A DNA stretch of 64,000 nt from Cellulomonas sp. SLBN-39 (GTDB lineage Bacteria > Actinomycetota > Actinomycetes > Actinomycetales > Cellulomonadaceae): positions 2,542,001 through 2,606,000 of the forward strand of contig NZ_VFOA01000001.1 of NCBI RefSeq assembly GCF_006715865.1, read 5' to 3'. Shown piece after piece: positions 8,681 through 16,950 of the stretch (positions are counted from its first letter, which is position 1; the number at the start of each line of letters is the position of its first letter). The notes under the pieces are model-generated. The model did not search any database, had not been told where the DNA came from, and saw nothing but the letters and a program-made list of their open reading frames with translations. The position numbers and the translations under genes were made by a program.

Positions 8681-9472
8681 TCAGGGGCGTGCCGCGAACC
8701 GCTCCAGCAGCTCGGCGTGCCCGCCCACGATGATGATGTCGTTCGCCGAGATCCGCGTCTCGGGCGTCGCGTACTGGAACTCCACGCCCGGGCTCTTCAC
8801 GCCGATGACGGTCACGCCGTACCGCTCGCGCAGCTTGGACTGCGCCAGCGTGAAGCCCTGCGCCTCCTTCGGCGGGCTCATCTTCACCACGGTGAAGCCG
8901 TCCTCGACCTCGATGTAGTCGAGCATCTTGCCCGACACGAGGTGCGCGACCCGGGCCCCGGCGTCGGCCTCGGGCAGCACGACGTGGTGCGCGCCGATGC
9001 GCTGCAGGATCCGGGCGTGCTCGGCGCTGATGGCCTTGGCCCAGATCTGCGGCACGCCGATGTCGACGAGGTTCGCCGTGATGAGCACGGACGCCTCGAG
9101 GTACGAGCCGACGCCCACCACGGCGACGGGGAAGTCCCGGGCGCCGAGCTGCTCGAGCGCCTCGGGGTTGACGGCGTCGGCCTCGACGAGCGGGATGCGT
9201 CCGGCCCACTGGGCGACCAGCTCGGGGCTGCGCTCGACGCCGAGCACGTCCTGGCCGAGCCGGTCCAGGGTCGCCGCGATGGACGAGCCGAACCGGCCCA
9301 GCCCGATGACGAGGACGCCGGCGTCCTTGGGGGCGTCCTTCGACGCCCCGCGCGCGGCGGCGCCGCGGGGGGACCCGGCGGCGCCCCGGAGCGACCCCGC
9401 GGCGGCGCGCGGGGCGGCGGTGGGCAGGGACGGTGTGCGCGGGCCGGGGCCGGTGCGCGGGTGCTCAGCCAA
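8681..9472 (-). CDS. trkA: Potassium uptake regulatory subunit (TrkA/KtrA)
   Basis: A cytosolic RCK protein that gates the potassium channel subunit encoded just upstream. The Rossmann nucleotide loop VLVIGLGRFGSS begins near residue 53, an acidic Glu ends the second strand (VLGVERS), and a C-terminal RCK_C half starts near residue 185. The first ~50 residues are Ala/Gly/Pro/Arg-rich and unusual for the family. The start is uncertain: there is no ATG or GTG in frame before the Rossmann fold, and a TTG at 9472 overlapping the end of trkH by 8 bases fits best. No clear ribosome site precedes it, so translation may be coupled to trkH. Confidence 0.88.
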   Translation of the reverse strand: MAEHPRTGPGPRTPSLPTAAPRAAAGSLRGAAGSPRGAAARGASKDAPKDAGVLVIGLGRFGSSIAATLDRLGQDVLGVERSPELVAQWAGRIPLVEADAVNPEALEQLGARDFPVAVVGVGSYLEASVLITANLVDIGVPQIWAKAISAEHARILQRIGAHHVVLPEADAGARVAHLVSGKMLDYIEVEDGFTVVKMSPPKEAQGFTLAQSKLRERYGVTVIGVKSPGVEFQYATPETRISANDIIIVGGHAELLERFAARP

Positions 9473-10838
9473 TGATGGGCCTCTCTTCGGGGTACCGGAT
9501 GACCCGGCGGCGGTTGCGCAGCGCGAGCGCGGCGGCCAGCGTCATCGTGCCGGTCCGGCCGACGAACATGAGCGCGACGAGCACGTACTTCGCGGGGTCG
9601 GGCAGGGTGGCGGTGATCCCGGTCGACAACCCGCAGGTGGCGAACGCGGAGATCACCTCGAACAGGATGACGTCGAGCGTGAGCCCCGTCATCGCGAGCA
9701 GCAGCAGCGACGACACGAGCACGAACGTCGCCGAGACGAACGCGACGGCGATCGCGACCTGCAGCGCCTCGCGCGGGATCCGCCGGCCGAAGGCCTCGAC
9801 ATCCTTGTCGCCGCGGGCCTCCGCGACGATGGCCAGCAGCATCACCGCGAGCGTCGTCACCTTCATGCCGCCGGCGGTCGACGCGGAGCCGCCGCCGACG
9901 AACATCAGGGCGTCGAGCATCAGCCAGGTGCCCTCGTGCATCTGGCCGACGTCGACCGTGGAGAAGCCGCCCGAGCGTGGCATCACGCCCGCGAAGAGCG
10001 CCGCGAGGGCCGTCCCGCCGGCGTCGAGCGGGGCGAACGTGCCGGGGTTGGTCCACTCGAAGGCGGCCACGACGACCGAGCCGAACACGAGCAGGCCCAG
10101 GCTGGTCGTGATCGTCAGCTTGGCGTGCAGCGTCCACCGGCGCGGGGACCGCAGGTGCGCCAGGACGCTGAGGATCACGGGGAAGCCCAGGGAGCCGATG
10201 AAGACGCCGACGATGATCGGCAGCAGCATCCACCAGTCGGAGACGAACGGCTCCAGGCCCTCGACGGTGGGAACGAAGCCGGCGTTGTTGAAGGCGGAGA
10301 CCGCGTAGAACACCGCGTGCCAGGCCGCCGTGCCGGGGTCGCCCCCGTGCAGCAGCAGGCGCGGGAACAGCACGAGCGCGATGACGACCTCGAGGGCCGT
10401 CGACGTGAGGATGACGGTGCGCACGAGCGAGCCGACCTCGCCGAGGCGGGTCACCTTGGTCTCCGACGACACGAGCAGCCGCTGCGTCAGGCCGATGCGG
10501 CGCGAGACGGCCATGCCCAGCAGCGACGCGAGCGTCATCACGCCGAGCCCGCCGACCTTGATGGCCACGAGGATGACGACCAGGCCCCAGATCGACCAGT
10601 ACGAGCCGGTGGGGACCACGACCAGCCCGGTGACGGTCGTGGCCGACGTCGCCGTGAACAGCGAGTCGACGAGCGGCGCACGCACGCCCGACGCGGTGGC
10701 CCAGGGTGCCTGCAGGAGCGCGGTCACCAGGACGATGACCAGCGCGAACACCCCGAGGGCGAGCCGTGCGGGGGACTGGCGGGCGGAGCGGTCCACGTAC
10801 TCGCGGGCGCGCCACAGCAGGCCCGGTCCTGCCGCCAT
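9465..10838 (-). CDS. trkH: TrkH/KtrB-family potassium channel subunit
   Basis: A 457-residue polytopic membrane protein that moves potassium across the inner membrane. Four pore-loop-like stretches with the family TVTGL / NAGF / GGGSASTAGG / ATCGLSTG glycines are visible at roughly residues 70, 205, 290 and 390, each beside hydrophobic helices, and the C terminus carries the GRTGTMTLA segment. The ATG at 10838 has the strong ribosome site GGGAGGTGGG directly upstream. It is the first gene of the unit with trkA (8-base overlap) and ppk2. A 14-bp tandem repeat lies just upstream of its start. Confidence 0.92.
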   Translation of the reverse strand: MAAGPGLLWRAREYVDRSARQSPARLALGVFALVIVLVTALLQAPWATASGVRAPLVDSLFTATSATTVTGLVVVPTGSYWSIWGLVVILVAIKVGGLGVMTLASLLGMAVSRRIGLTQRLLVSSETKVTRLGEVGSLVRTVILTSTALEVVIALVLFPRLLLHGGDPGTAAWHAVFYAVSAFNNAGFVPTVEGLEPFVSDWWMLLPIIVGVFIGSLGFPVILSVLAHLRSPRRWTLHAKLTITTSLGLLVFGSVVVAAFEWTNPGTFAPLDAGGTALAALFAGVMPRSGGFSTVDVGQMHEGTWLMLDALMFVGGGSASTAGGMKVTTLAVMLLAIVAEARGDKDVEAFGRRIPREALQVAIAVAFVSATFVLVSSLLLLAMTGLTLDVILFEVISAFATCGLSTGITATLPDPAKYVLVALMFVGRTGTMTLAAALALRNRRRVIRYPEERPIIG

Positions 10839-10845
10839 CCCACCT

Positions 10846-10873
10846 CCCGCGCGTCCGTGCCCGCGCGTCCGTG
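10846..10873. repeat. Tandem 14-bp repeat between trkH and acuC
   Basis: CCCGCGCGTCCGTG occurs twice head to tail (10846-10859 and 10860-10873), starting 8 bases upstream of the trkH start codon and therefore in its leader. The rest of the 172-base divergent region shows no clear promoter. Confidence 0.7.
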
Positions 10874-11010
10874 CCGCGGGCGTCCTGCCGTGCCGCCCGT
10901 CGGGCGCAAGGGCCAACTCTGGCACGCGGCGCCGCCCGCGCGCGCCGTCCTGCGCGCCCGTCCGGCGCTGCGTGTCGACACCGGCGGCGCCCGGTGCCAC
11001 GGTGGGGCGC

Positions 11011-12219
11011 ATGACGGCTGCGGGGGCGACGCCCGGTGGGGGCGACGCGCGCGTGCACGTCGTCTGGTCCACGGAGATGCTCGGGTACGACTTCGGCCCG
11101 GGGCACCCCATGACGTCGGACCGCATCGACCTGACGATCGCGCTGGCCGCCCAGCTCGGCCTGCTCGACCCGGCCGCCGCGGCGGTCGTCAGCGCCGCGC
11201 CGGCGTCCGACGCGCTGCTGACCACGGTGCACGAGCCGGCGTACGTGGCGGCCGTGCACGCGGCGTCCGAGCGCGGCGCGGTCGACCTGGCCCGCGGACT
11301 GGGCACCGAGGACGACCCCGTGTTCGCGGGGATGCACGAGGCCGCCGCCCGGGTGGTCGCGGGCACGGTGGCGGGTGCGCTCGCCGTCTGGGAGGGCCGG
11401 ACGCCGCACGCGGTGAACGTCGGCGGGGGTCTGCACCACGCCATGGCGGGGGCCGCCTCGGGGTTCTGCGTGTACAACGACGCCGCCGTCGCGATCCGCG
11501 AGGTGCTCGCGGCCGGTGCCCGGCGGGTCGCGTACGTCGACGTGGACGCCCACCACGGGGACGGCGTGCAGGCGCTGTTCTGGGACGACCCGCGCGTGCT
11601 GACGGTGTCGTTGCACGAGACCGGCCACGCCTTGTTCCCGGGCACCGGGTACCCGTCGGAGACCGGCGGGCGGGGGGCGGAGGGCACGGCCGTCAACGTC
11701 GCGCTGCCGTCGCGCACCGACGACGCCGGCTGGCTGCGGGCGATCGACGCCGTCGTGCCCCCGGTGCTGCGCGAGTTCGCCCCCGACCTGCTGGTGACCC
11801 AGCACGGGTGCGACACGCACCGGTTCGACCCGCTGACGTCGCTGCGGGTCTCGGTCGACGGGCAGCGGGTGGCCGCCGACCTCCTGCACGACCTGGCGCA
11901 CGAGGTCTGCGCGGGGCGGTGGCTGGCGCTGGGCGGCGGCGGGTACGCGGGGGTCGACGTGGTGCCGCGCACGTGGGCGCACCTCATCGGGATCGCGGTG
12001 CACCGGCCGGTCGACCCTGCGGCGCAGGTGCCCGACGAGTGGGTCGACGCGGTGCTGCAGCGGCACGGACGGCTCCCCGTGCGACGGATGACCGACGGCG
12101 CCCCGGCGACGTTCCGGCCCTGGTCGGCGGGCTACGACCCGGCCGACGCGGTGGACCGTGCCGTGCGGGCCACGCGGGCGGCGGTGTTCCCGGCGCTGGG
12201 CCTCGACCCGGAGTGGTGA
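11011..12219 (+). CDS. acuC: Histone-deacetylase-family protein (AcuC-like)
   Basis: A 402-residue zinc hydrolase of the arginase/deacetylase superfamily, likely removing acetyl groups from protein lysines such as acetyl-CoA synthetase. The zinc and catalytic motif YVDVDAHHGDGVQ is near residues 174-186, preceded by the paired-His region GGLHHAMAGAASGFC near 145, with QHGCDTH near 270 and the GGGGY loop near 310. This is the AcuC pattern. The start ATG has GGTGGGG right in front. A -10-like CACGGT 7 bases before the ATG means a leaderless mRNA is possible. Target specificity is not visible; acuC is a family-level name. Confidence 0.85.
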   Translation: MTAAGATPGGGDARVHVVWSTEMLGYDFGPGHPMTSDRIDLTIALAAQLGLLDPAAAAVVSAAPASDALLTTVHEPAYVAAVHAASERGAVDLARGLGTEDDPVFAGMHEAAARVVAGTVAGALAVWEGRTPHAVNVGGGLHHAMAGAASGFCVYNDAAVAIREVLAAGARRVAYVDVDAHHGDGVQALFWDDPRVLTVSLHETGHALFPGTGYPSETGGRGAEGTAVNVALPSRTDDAGWLRAIDAVVPPVLREFAPDLLVTQHGCDTHRFDPLTSLRVSVDGQRVAADLLHDLAHEVCAGRWLALGGGGYAGVDVVPRTWAHLIGIAVHRPVDPAAQVPDEWVDAVLQRHGRLPVRRMTDGAPATFRPWSAGYDPADAVDRAVRATRAAVFPALGLDPEW

Positions 12220-12355
12220 GGCGCCCGGGCGGCGTTGCTCCGGACCGGTGGTCACCCGCGTCCCGGCTTCCCCACCCGTCACACGCGCCACTACCCTGGC
12301 GGGAGCGTCCTGGACGGGGCGCCCGGCGCGGCGCCGGACGGGCGGAGGTCGGGCG

Positions 12356-12574
12356 ATGAGCGAGGCACAGGGTCGTCCGCGGTTCCTCACCGTCAACGAG
12401 GTAGCCGACCTCATGCGGGTCTCGCGCATGACCGTGTACCGCCTCGTCCACTCCGGCGAGCTCCCGGCCGTGCGCGTCGGGCGGTCGTTCCGGGTCCCGC
12501 AGGACGCCCTCGACGCGTACCTGCGCAGCTCGGCCACCGGGGAGCCCGCGGGCGGGGAGCGGCGCTCGTCCTGA
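12356..12574 (+). CDS. BldC/excisionase-type helix-turn-helix protein
   Basis: A 72-residue DNA-binding protein whose centre, residues 10-55, is a MerR/excisionase-like winged helix (FLTVNEVADLMRVSRMTVYRL, then GELPAVRVGRSFRVP). This closely follows the pattern of BldC, a small actinobacterial developmental regulator, and of generic helix-turn-helix domain proteins; which one it is cannot be decided here. The start ATG follows GGCGGAGG. A -10-like TACCCT is at 12292-12297. It stands alone between acuC and the bS22 gene. Confidence 0.88.
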   Translation: MSEAQGRPRFLTVNEVADLMRVSRMTVYRLVHSGELPAVRVGRSFRVPQDALDAYLRSSATGEPAGGERRSS

Positions 12575-12687
12575 CGCGGTGCCGTCCCGTGCGCGGGGCC
12601 GCGCGGGTGGTGCGTTCGCGGCGCGGCGCCCGGATCACGTAAGGTGGGCGACCGGACTTCTGCGTGCGTGGCCCGATCGACGACTGA

Positions 12688-12722
12688 GTCGAGCACGTGC
12701 TCGGTCGAGCACGGTCGAGCAC
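12688..12722. repeat. Three GTCGAGCAC repeats in the bS22 leader
   Basis: GTCGAGCAC occurs at 12688-12696, 12704-12712 and 12714-12722, and GAGCACGTGCTC (12691-12702) is a perfect 12-base palindrome formed within the first copies. They lie 65-100 bases upstream of the bS22 start, where a regulator site or mRNA fold could act. Confidence 0.6.
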
Positions 12723-12786
12723 AGCGCGCGTCGATCGACCACCACTCGCGGCCGCACGGTCGCGACCGGACACGAGTGAGGACCGC

Positions 12787-12885
12787 ATGGGCTCCGTCAT
12801 CAAGAAGCGTCGCAAGCGCATGGCGAAGAAGAAGCACCGCAAGCTGCTGCGCAAGACGCGCCACCAGCGTCGCAACAAGAAGTGA
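12787..12885 (+). CDS. Small basic ribosomal protein bS22 (AURKAIP1/COX24 type)
   Basis: Only 32 residues long, almost half of them Lys or Arg, starting MGSVIKKRRKRMAKKKHRK. This matches the tiny actinobacterial small-subunit protein bS22, which sits in the mRNA decoding region of the 30S subunit. The ATG follows GTGAGGACC. It is followed 32 bases later by a strong hairpin terminator, so it is a single-gene unit. Small length makes it easy to miss, but the sequence is distinctive. Confidence 0.93.
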   Translation: MGSVIKKRRKRMAKKKHRKLLRKTRHQRRNKK

Positions 12886-12917
12886 GCCCGGGCGGCCCCG
12901 CCGCCTGAGCCGTCCGT

Positions 12918-12944
12918 CGGGCCCGGTCGTGATGACCGGGCCCG
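12918..12944 (+). terminator. Hairpin terminator after bS22
   Basis: CGGGCCCGGTC (12918-12928) and GACCGGGCCCG (12934-12944) form 11 perfect pairs around GTGAT, 32 bases after the bS22 stop. Confidence 0.8.
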
Positions 12945-12974
12945 TCGTGCTCCCGGGAGTCTCCCCAGGTCGTC

Positions 12975-12986
12975 TACAACGATGTA
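12975..12986. promoter_or_regulatory. TACAACGATGTA operator before the GH127-lacI operon
   Basis: Near-palindrome TACAACGATGTA, flanked by TC and CT, 33 bases before the GH127 start. Its last bases overlap TACTCT (12985-12990), the best -10 candidate, so binding would block the promoter. The same core recurs in front of the GH27 and SBP genes. Confidence 0.75.
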
Positions 12987-13018
12987 CTCTGGCCTGACCT
13001 GCACCGAGGAGCGCACCT

Positions 13019-15049
13019 GTGACACCGTCGTCGCCCGCACCGTCGCACGTCCCGCCGGCCGCCCCGGCCCCCCGGGCGTCGTCCGACCGCCGCACCACGC
13101 ACCCCGACGGGCCCTGCGTGCCGCGCGCCGACGTCGGCCGGCTGCGCCCGCTGCCCTTCGACGCGGTGACCCTCACGACCGGCGGGCCGCTCGGCACCTG
13201 GCAGGCCCGCAACCGCTCGGCGACCCTGCCGCACGTCCTCGAGCGGCTCGAGACCTCCGGGGTCCTCGACAACCTCCGCGTCGCGGCGGGCCTGCAGGGC
13301 GGCACGCACCGGGGGTTCAACTTCGCCGACACGGACCTGCACAAGACGCTCGAGGCCCTCGCGTGGGAGGCCGGCCGCGTCCCCGACGACCAGCCGTGGG
13401 AGGCCTTCGTCACGGACGCCGTCGCGCTGCTCGCGCAGGCGCAGCGCCCCGACGGGTACCTGGACTCGCACGTGCAGCTCACCGCGCCCGGCGAGGCGTT
13501 CGCCGACCTGCGCTGGGGGCACGAGCTGTACGTCCTCGGGCACCTGCTGCAGGCCGCCGTCGCCCGCGCCCGCACCACCGGGCGGACCGACCTGCTGGAC
13601 GTCGCGGTGCGCTTCGCCGCCCTCGTGGACGACCGGTTCGGGCCCGACGGCGAGGCCGGGTACTGCGGGCACCCCGAGGTCGAGACCGCCCTGGTCGAGC
13701 TCTACCGGCTCACGGGCGAGCGCCGCTGGCTCGACCTCGCCCGGCGGCAGGTCGACCTGCGCGGCGCGGGCCTGCTGGGCGAGGGGCCGTTCCCGCCGGT
13801 CTACCACCAGGACCACGTGCCGGTCCGGCAGGCCACGGAGGTCGGCGGGCACGCCGTGCGCCAGCTCTACCTGCTCGCGGGCGTCGCCGACGTCGCCGCC
13901 GAGACGGGGGAGCAGGAGCTGCGCGACGCGCTCGTACGCCTGTGGGACTCGGCCGAGCGCACCCGCACGTACGTGACCGGCGGGCTGGGTGCGCACCACA
14001 AGGACGAGGCGTTCGGGGACGCGTACGAGCTGCCCCCGGACCGGGCGTACGCCGAGACGTGCGCGGCGATCGCGCTGGTGCACTGGGCGTGGCGCATGCT
14101 GCTGCTCACCGGCGAGGGGCGGTACGCCGACGCCGTGGAGCGCGCGCTGCACAACGCGGTGCCGGCGGCGACGTCGCACGACGGGAGGCGGTTCACGTAC
14201 TCCAACCCGCTGCAGCTGCGCACGGGGCACGACGGGTCGAGCGAGTACTCCCCGTCCGAGCGCCTCGACTGGTTCGCGTGCGCGTGCTGCCCGCCGAACC
14301 TCGCGCGGCTCGCGGCCTCGCTGCACGCGTACGTGGCGACCGCCTCCGCGGATGGTGTGCAGCTGCACCTGTACGCCGACGCCGACGTGCGCCTGGACGA
14401 CGGGACCGTGCTGGGCGTGCGCACCGCGTACCCCGCGGACGGGCGCGTGGAGGTCACGGCCGACGCGCTGGTGCGGCCGCTCGCGCTGCGTGTGCCCGGC
14501 TGGGCCGACACCGCGCGCGTGCGCCTCGAGGTCGACGGGCGGGCCCGCCCGGTCGAGGTCGTCGACGGGTACGTGCACGTGCCGGCCTCGTCCGCGGCAC
14601 CGGTCCGGCGCGTGGTGCTGGACCTGCCGGTCGAGCCGGTCGCCCTCGTCGCCCACCCGCGGGTCGACGCGGTGCGGGGCTGCGTGGCGGTGCGGCGGGG
14701 ACCGGTGGTCCTGTGCCTGGAGCACGCGGACCTGCCCGACGGGGTCGTGCTGGAGGACGTCGCGATCCTGCCCGGGACGCTCGAGGACGCCCCGGGACTG
14801 CCCGACCTCGACGTCCCGGTGACGGTGCGTGCGCGCGGCGTCCACGTGCCGTCGGGCGACCTGCCCGCGTGGTCCCCGTACGGCGCCGCGCCGCCCGACC
14901 CGGTCGAGATCGAGCTGCGCCTCGTGCCCTACCACGCGTGGGGCAACCGCGGCGTCGGCGCGATGCGGGTGTGGGTGCCCCTCGCGCCCGACCCCGCCGT
15001 GCCCGCCGGTCTGCCAGGCTGGGCCCCGGACGGGCGGGCCGCGCGATGA
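13019..15049 (+). CDS. GH127 beta-L-arabinofuranosidase
   Basis: A 676-residue glycoside hydrolase of family 127, which releases L-arabinose from beta-linked arabinofuranosides such as those on plant hydroxyproline-rich proteins. The zinc and catalytic residues known for Bifidobacterium HypBA1 (E338, C340, C417 nucleophile, C418) are matched by E346, C348, C423 and C424 in AETCAAIA and CACCPPN. The protein has no signal peptide, so it acts in the cytosol on imported oligosaccharides. The first ~35 residues are Pro/Ala-rich. The GTG start follows GAGGAG by 7 bases; the stop overlaps the ATG of the LacI gene (ATGA). The operator at 12975 controls both. Confidence 0.92.
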   Translation: MTPSSPAPSHVPPAAPAPRASSDRRTTHPDGPCVPRADVGRLRPLPFDAVTLTTGGPLGTWQARNRSATLPHVLERLETSGVLDNLRVAAGLQGGTHRGFNFADTDLHKTLEALAWEAGRVPDDQPWEAFVTDAVALLAQAQRPDGYLDSHVQLTAPGEAFADLRWGHELYVLGHLLQAAVARARTTGRTDLLDVAVRFAALVDDRFGPDGEAGYCGHPEVETALVELYRLTGERRWLDLARRQVDLRGAGLLGEGPFPPVYHQDHVPVRQATEVGGHAVRQLYLLAGVADVAAETGEQELRDALVRLWDSAERTRTYVTGGLGAHHKDEAFGDAYELPPDRAYAETCAAIALVHWAWRMLLLTGEGRYADAVERALHNAVPAATSHDGRRFTYSNPLQLRTGHDGSSEYSPSERLDWFACACCPPNLARLAASLHAYVATASADGVQLHLYADADVRLDDGTVLGVRTAYPADGRVEVTADALVRPLALRVPGWADTARVRLEVDGRARPVEVVDGYVHVPASSAAPVRRVVLDLPVEPVALVAHPRVDAVRGCVAVRRGPVVLCLEHADLPDGVVLEDVAILPGTLEDAPGLPDLDVPVTVRARGVHVPSGDLPAWSPYGAAPPDPVEIELRLVPYHAWGNRGVGAMRVWVPLAPDPAVPAGLPGWAPDGRAAR

Positions 15050-16176
15050 CCGCGCAGCCGGCCGCGAGGACGTCGCCCGCCGTGACGGCGGGCGTGACGA
15101 GGACGGGGGCGCGCAGGGTGAACGGCCGACGCGGCGGTGCCGTGACGATGCACGACGTGGCGGCGCGGGCCGGCGTGTCGATCAAGACCGTGTCCAACGT
15201 GGTCAACGGCTACCCGTACATCCGGGAGTCGACCCGCACCAAGGTCGAGGAGGCGATCGCCGAGCTCGGCTACCACGTCAACGTCTCGGCCCGGAACCTG
15301 CGCCGCGGGCGCACGGGCCTCATCGGCCTGGCGGTGCCGGAGCTGTCGCTGCCGTACTTCGCCGAGCTCGCGGACTCCGTGATCCGGGCGGCCGAGGAGC
15401 GTGGCGTCACGGTGCTCATCGAGCAGACGGGCGCCGTGCGCGAGCGCGAGCTCGAGGTGCTTACCGGCCAGCGGCGGATGTTCACCGACGGCCTGATCTA
15501 CTCCCCGCTGGCCCTGGGCCCCGACGACGTCGACGCGCTGGGCGTGGACTACCCGATGGTGCTGCTCGGCGAGCGGATCTTCGGCGGCCCGGCGGACCAC
15601 GTGACGATGAGCAACGTCGAGGCGGCGCGCGCCGCGACGGCGCACCTGCTGTCCCTCGGGCGGCGGCGCATCGCGGTGGTCGGGGCGCACGCGGGGGAGT
15701 CCGTGGGGTCGGCCGCGCTGCGCGTGCAGGGCTACCGGGCCGCGCTGGAGGACGCGGGGGTGCCCTTCGACCCCGCGCTGGTCGGGGAGGCCGGTCTGTG
15801 GCACCGGGCGACGGGTGCGGAGACGATGGCCCGGCTGCTCGACGACGGTGTCGAGATCGACGCCGTGTTCGGCCTCAACGACGCCCTCGCGCTCGGCGCC
15901 CTGCACACCCTGCACGCCCGGCGCGTGGACGTGCCGGGCGCGATCGCGGTGATCGGCTTCGACGACGTGGAGGAGACCGCGTACTCCTCGCCGACGCTGT
16001 CGACCGTGCACCCGGGCCGTGAGCAGATCGCCGCGACCGCCGTCGACCTGCTGCTCGCACGCATCGACGCGCCGGAGGTGGACCGCCCGTACCAGCAGGT
16101 CGTGGCGGACTTCTCGATCGTGGCGCGCGAGTCGACGCTCGGCCAGGGCGCCGCCCCGCAGGTCCTGCCCCGCTGA
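15046..16176 (+). CDS. LacI-family regulator of the glycoside locus
   Basis: A 376-residue LacI/GalR-type repressor. The DNA-binding helix-turn-helix is at residues 34-54 (TMHDVAARAGVSIKTVSNVV), preceded by ~30 flexible residues; the effector domain ends with IAVIGFDDVEETAYSSPTLSTV, a strong family signature. Its ATG overlaps the GH127 stop, so the two are co-translated and the regulator is under its own operator. Four copies of TACAACGWTGNA in front of GH127, the SBP operon and the GH27 operon make it the likely common repressor, with an arabinoside or galactoside breakdown product as inducer. The assignment of box to protein is inference. Confidence 0.88.
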   Translation: MTAQPAARTSPAVTAGVTRTGARRVNGRRGGAVTMHDVAARAGVSIKTVSNVVNGYPYIRESTRTKVEEAIAELGYHVNVSARNLRRGRTGLIGLAVPELSLPYFAELADSVIRAAEERGVTVLIEQTGAVRERELEVLTGQRRMFTDGLIYSPLALGPDDVDALGVDYPMVLLGERIFGGPADHVTMSNVEAARAATAHLLSLGRRRIAVVGAHAGESVGSAALRVQGYRAALEDAGVPFDPALVGEAGLWHRATGAETMARLLDDGVEIDAVFGLNDALALGALHTLHARRVDVPGAIAVIGFDDVEETAYSSPTLSTVHPGREQIAATAVDLLLARIDAPEVDRPYQQVVADFSIVARESTLGQGAAPQVLPR

Positions 16177-16197
16177 CGGGTCCGCGGGGTCGCGGGC

Positions 16198-16950
16198 TCA
16201 GCGGGAGGCGTCGATGCGGTCGAGCCGCACGTCGACCAGCCAGCCGGTGGCCAGCAGGGGCGCCGTCACGCCCACGAGCGGCGCGAGCACCGGGGCGACG
16301 ACGAGGGTGAGGCCCCAGACGACGAGCACGGCCAGCACGCCGAGCGCGGTGCCCGGGCCCAGCAGCGGGGACAGGAGCAGCAGGCGCCACGTGCGGGGTG
16401 CGGTGTCGTCGTAGCGCCGCGCCACCGGCGGCAGCCAGGCGAGGACCACCGCGAGCCACGCCGTGGCGATCACCAGCACGGCCTGCAGGGCGGCGGCGGG
16501 GGCGCCGTCCAGCGTCTCCAGCACGGCCGCGTCGGCCACGAGGAGGGCTGCGGCGGGCCACAGCGGCGCCCCGAGCAGGTTGAGGCGGCGCAGACCGGCC
16601 CGCCAGGCGTGCCAGAAGTCGCGCCACACGTGCGTGGACGGGGTGCCCGCGGTCAGCGCGGCCAGCAGCCGCCCCGCGGCGTCGAGGGAGGGCAGCAGGC
16701 CCAGCACGACGCCGCCGGCGAGGGTCCCGAGCACGAGCAGCAGCTGCACGGCCACGACGTGCGTGACCCAGCGCAGCCACACCATCACGCGGCCGGCCCA
16801 GCCGGGGGGTTCGTCCTGCACGGCCCCGATCCTGCCCTGCCCGGGCGTCCTGGCGGGCACCGGCGCAGGGACCGGGCGCGCGGGTGCCCCGCCCGCCGTC
16901 CCGTCCGGCGACGGGCGGAGCGGGGCGGCGGGCGGGACGGCTGTGCTCAC
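16198..16950 (-). CDS. YesL-like (DUF624) membrane protein
   Basis: A 250-residue integral membrane protein with a ~45-residue Pro/Ala-rich cytosolic lead and five to six hydrophobic helices after residue 55. The pattern with Arg-Asp-Phe-Trp (VWRDFWHAWRAG) between the first helices resembles the DUF624/YesL family, which is often found beside carbohydrate ABC importers, but its function is unknown. I place the start at a GTG overlapping the GH43 stop in a GTGA junction; a later ATG (Met-Val-Trp) would begin at the first helix. It is the last gene of the minus-strand operon SBP-permease-permease-GH43-YesL and ends 21 bases from the convergent lacI gene. Confidence 0.7.
   Translation of the reverse strand: MSTAVPPAAPLRPSPDGTAGGAPARPVPAPVPARTPGQGRIGAVQDEPPGWAGRVMVWLRWVTHVVAVQLLLVLGTLAGGVVLGLLPSLDAAGRLLAALTAGTPSTHVWRDFWHAWRAGLRRLNLLGAPLWPAAALLVADAAVLETLDGAPAAALQAVLVIATAWLAVVLAWLPPVARRYDDTAPRTWRLLLLSPLLGPGTALGVLAVLVVWGLTLVVAPVLAPLVGVTAPLLATGWLVDVRLDRIDASR

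Noticed and set aside
10996-11010. acuC as a certain leaderless gene because of CACGGT seven bases before the ATG.
   Set aside because: GGTGGGG at the same place works equally well as a ribosome site, so I left it out of the leaderless list.
8884-13578. Open frame of 1564 codons on the minus strand across trkA, trkH, acuC and bS22.
   Set aside because: It is an artefact of very high G+C: composition is Arg/Ala/Pro/Gly with no domain, and it runs across well-supported genes on both strands.
16177-16197. Terminator between the convergent lacI and YesL-like genes.
   Set aside because: No inverted repeat of useful length is visible in the 21 bases between them.
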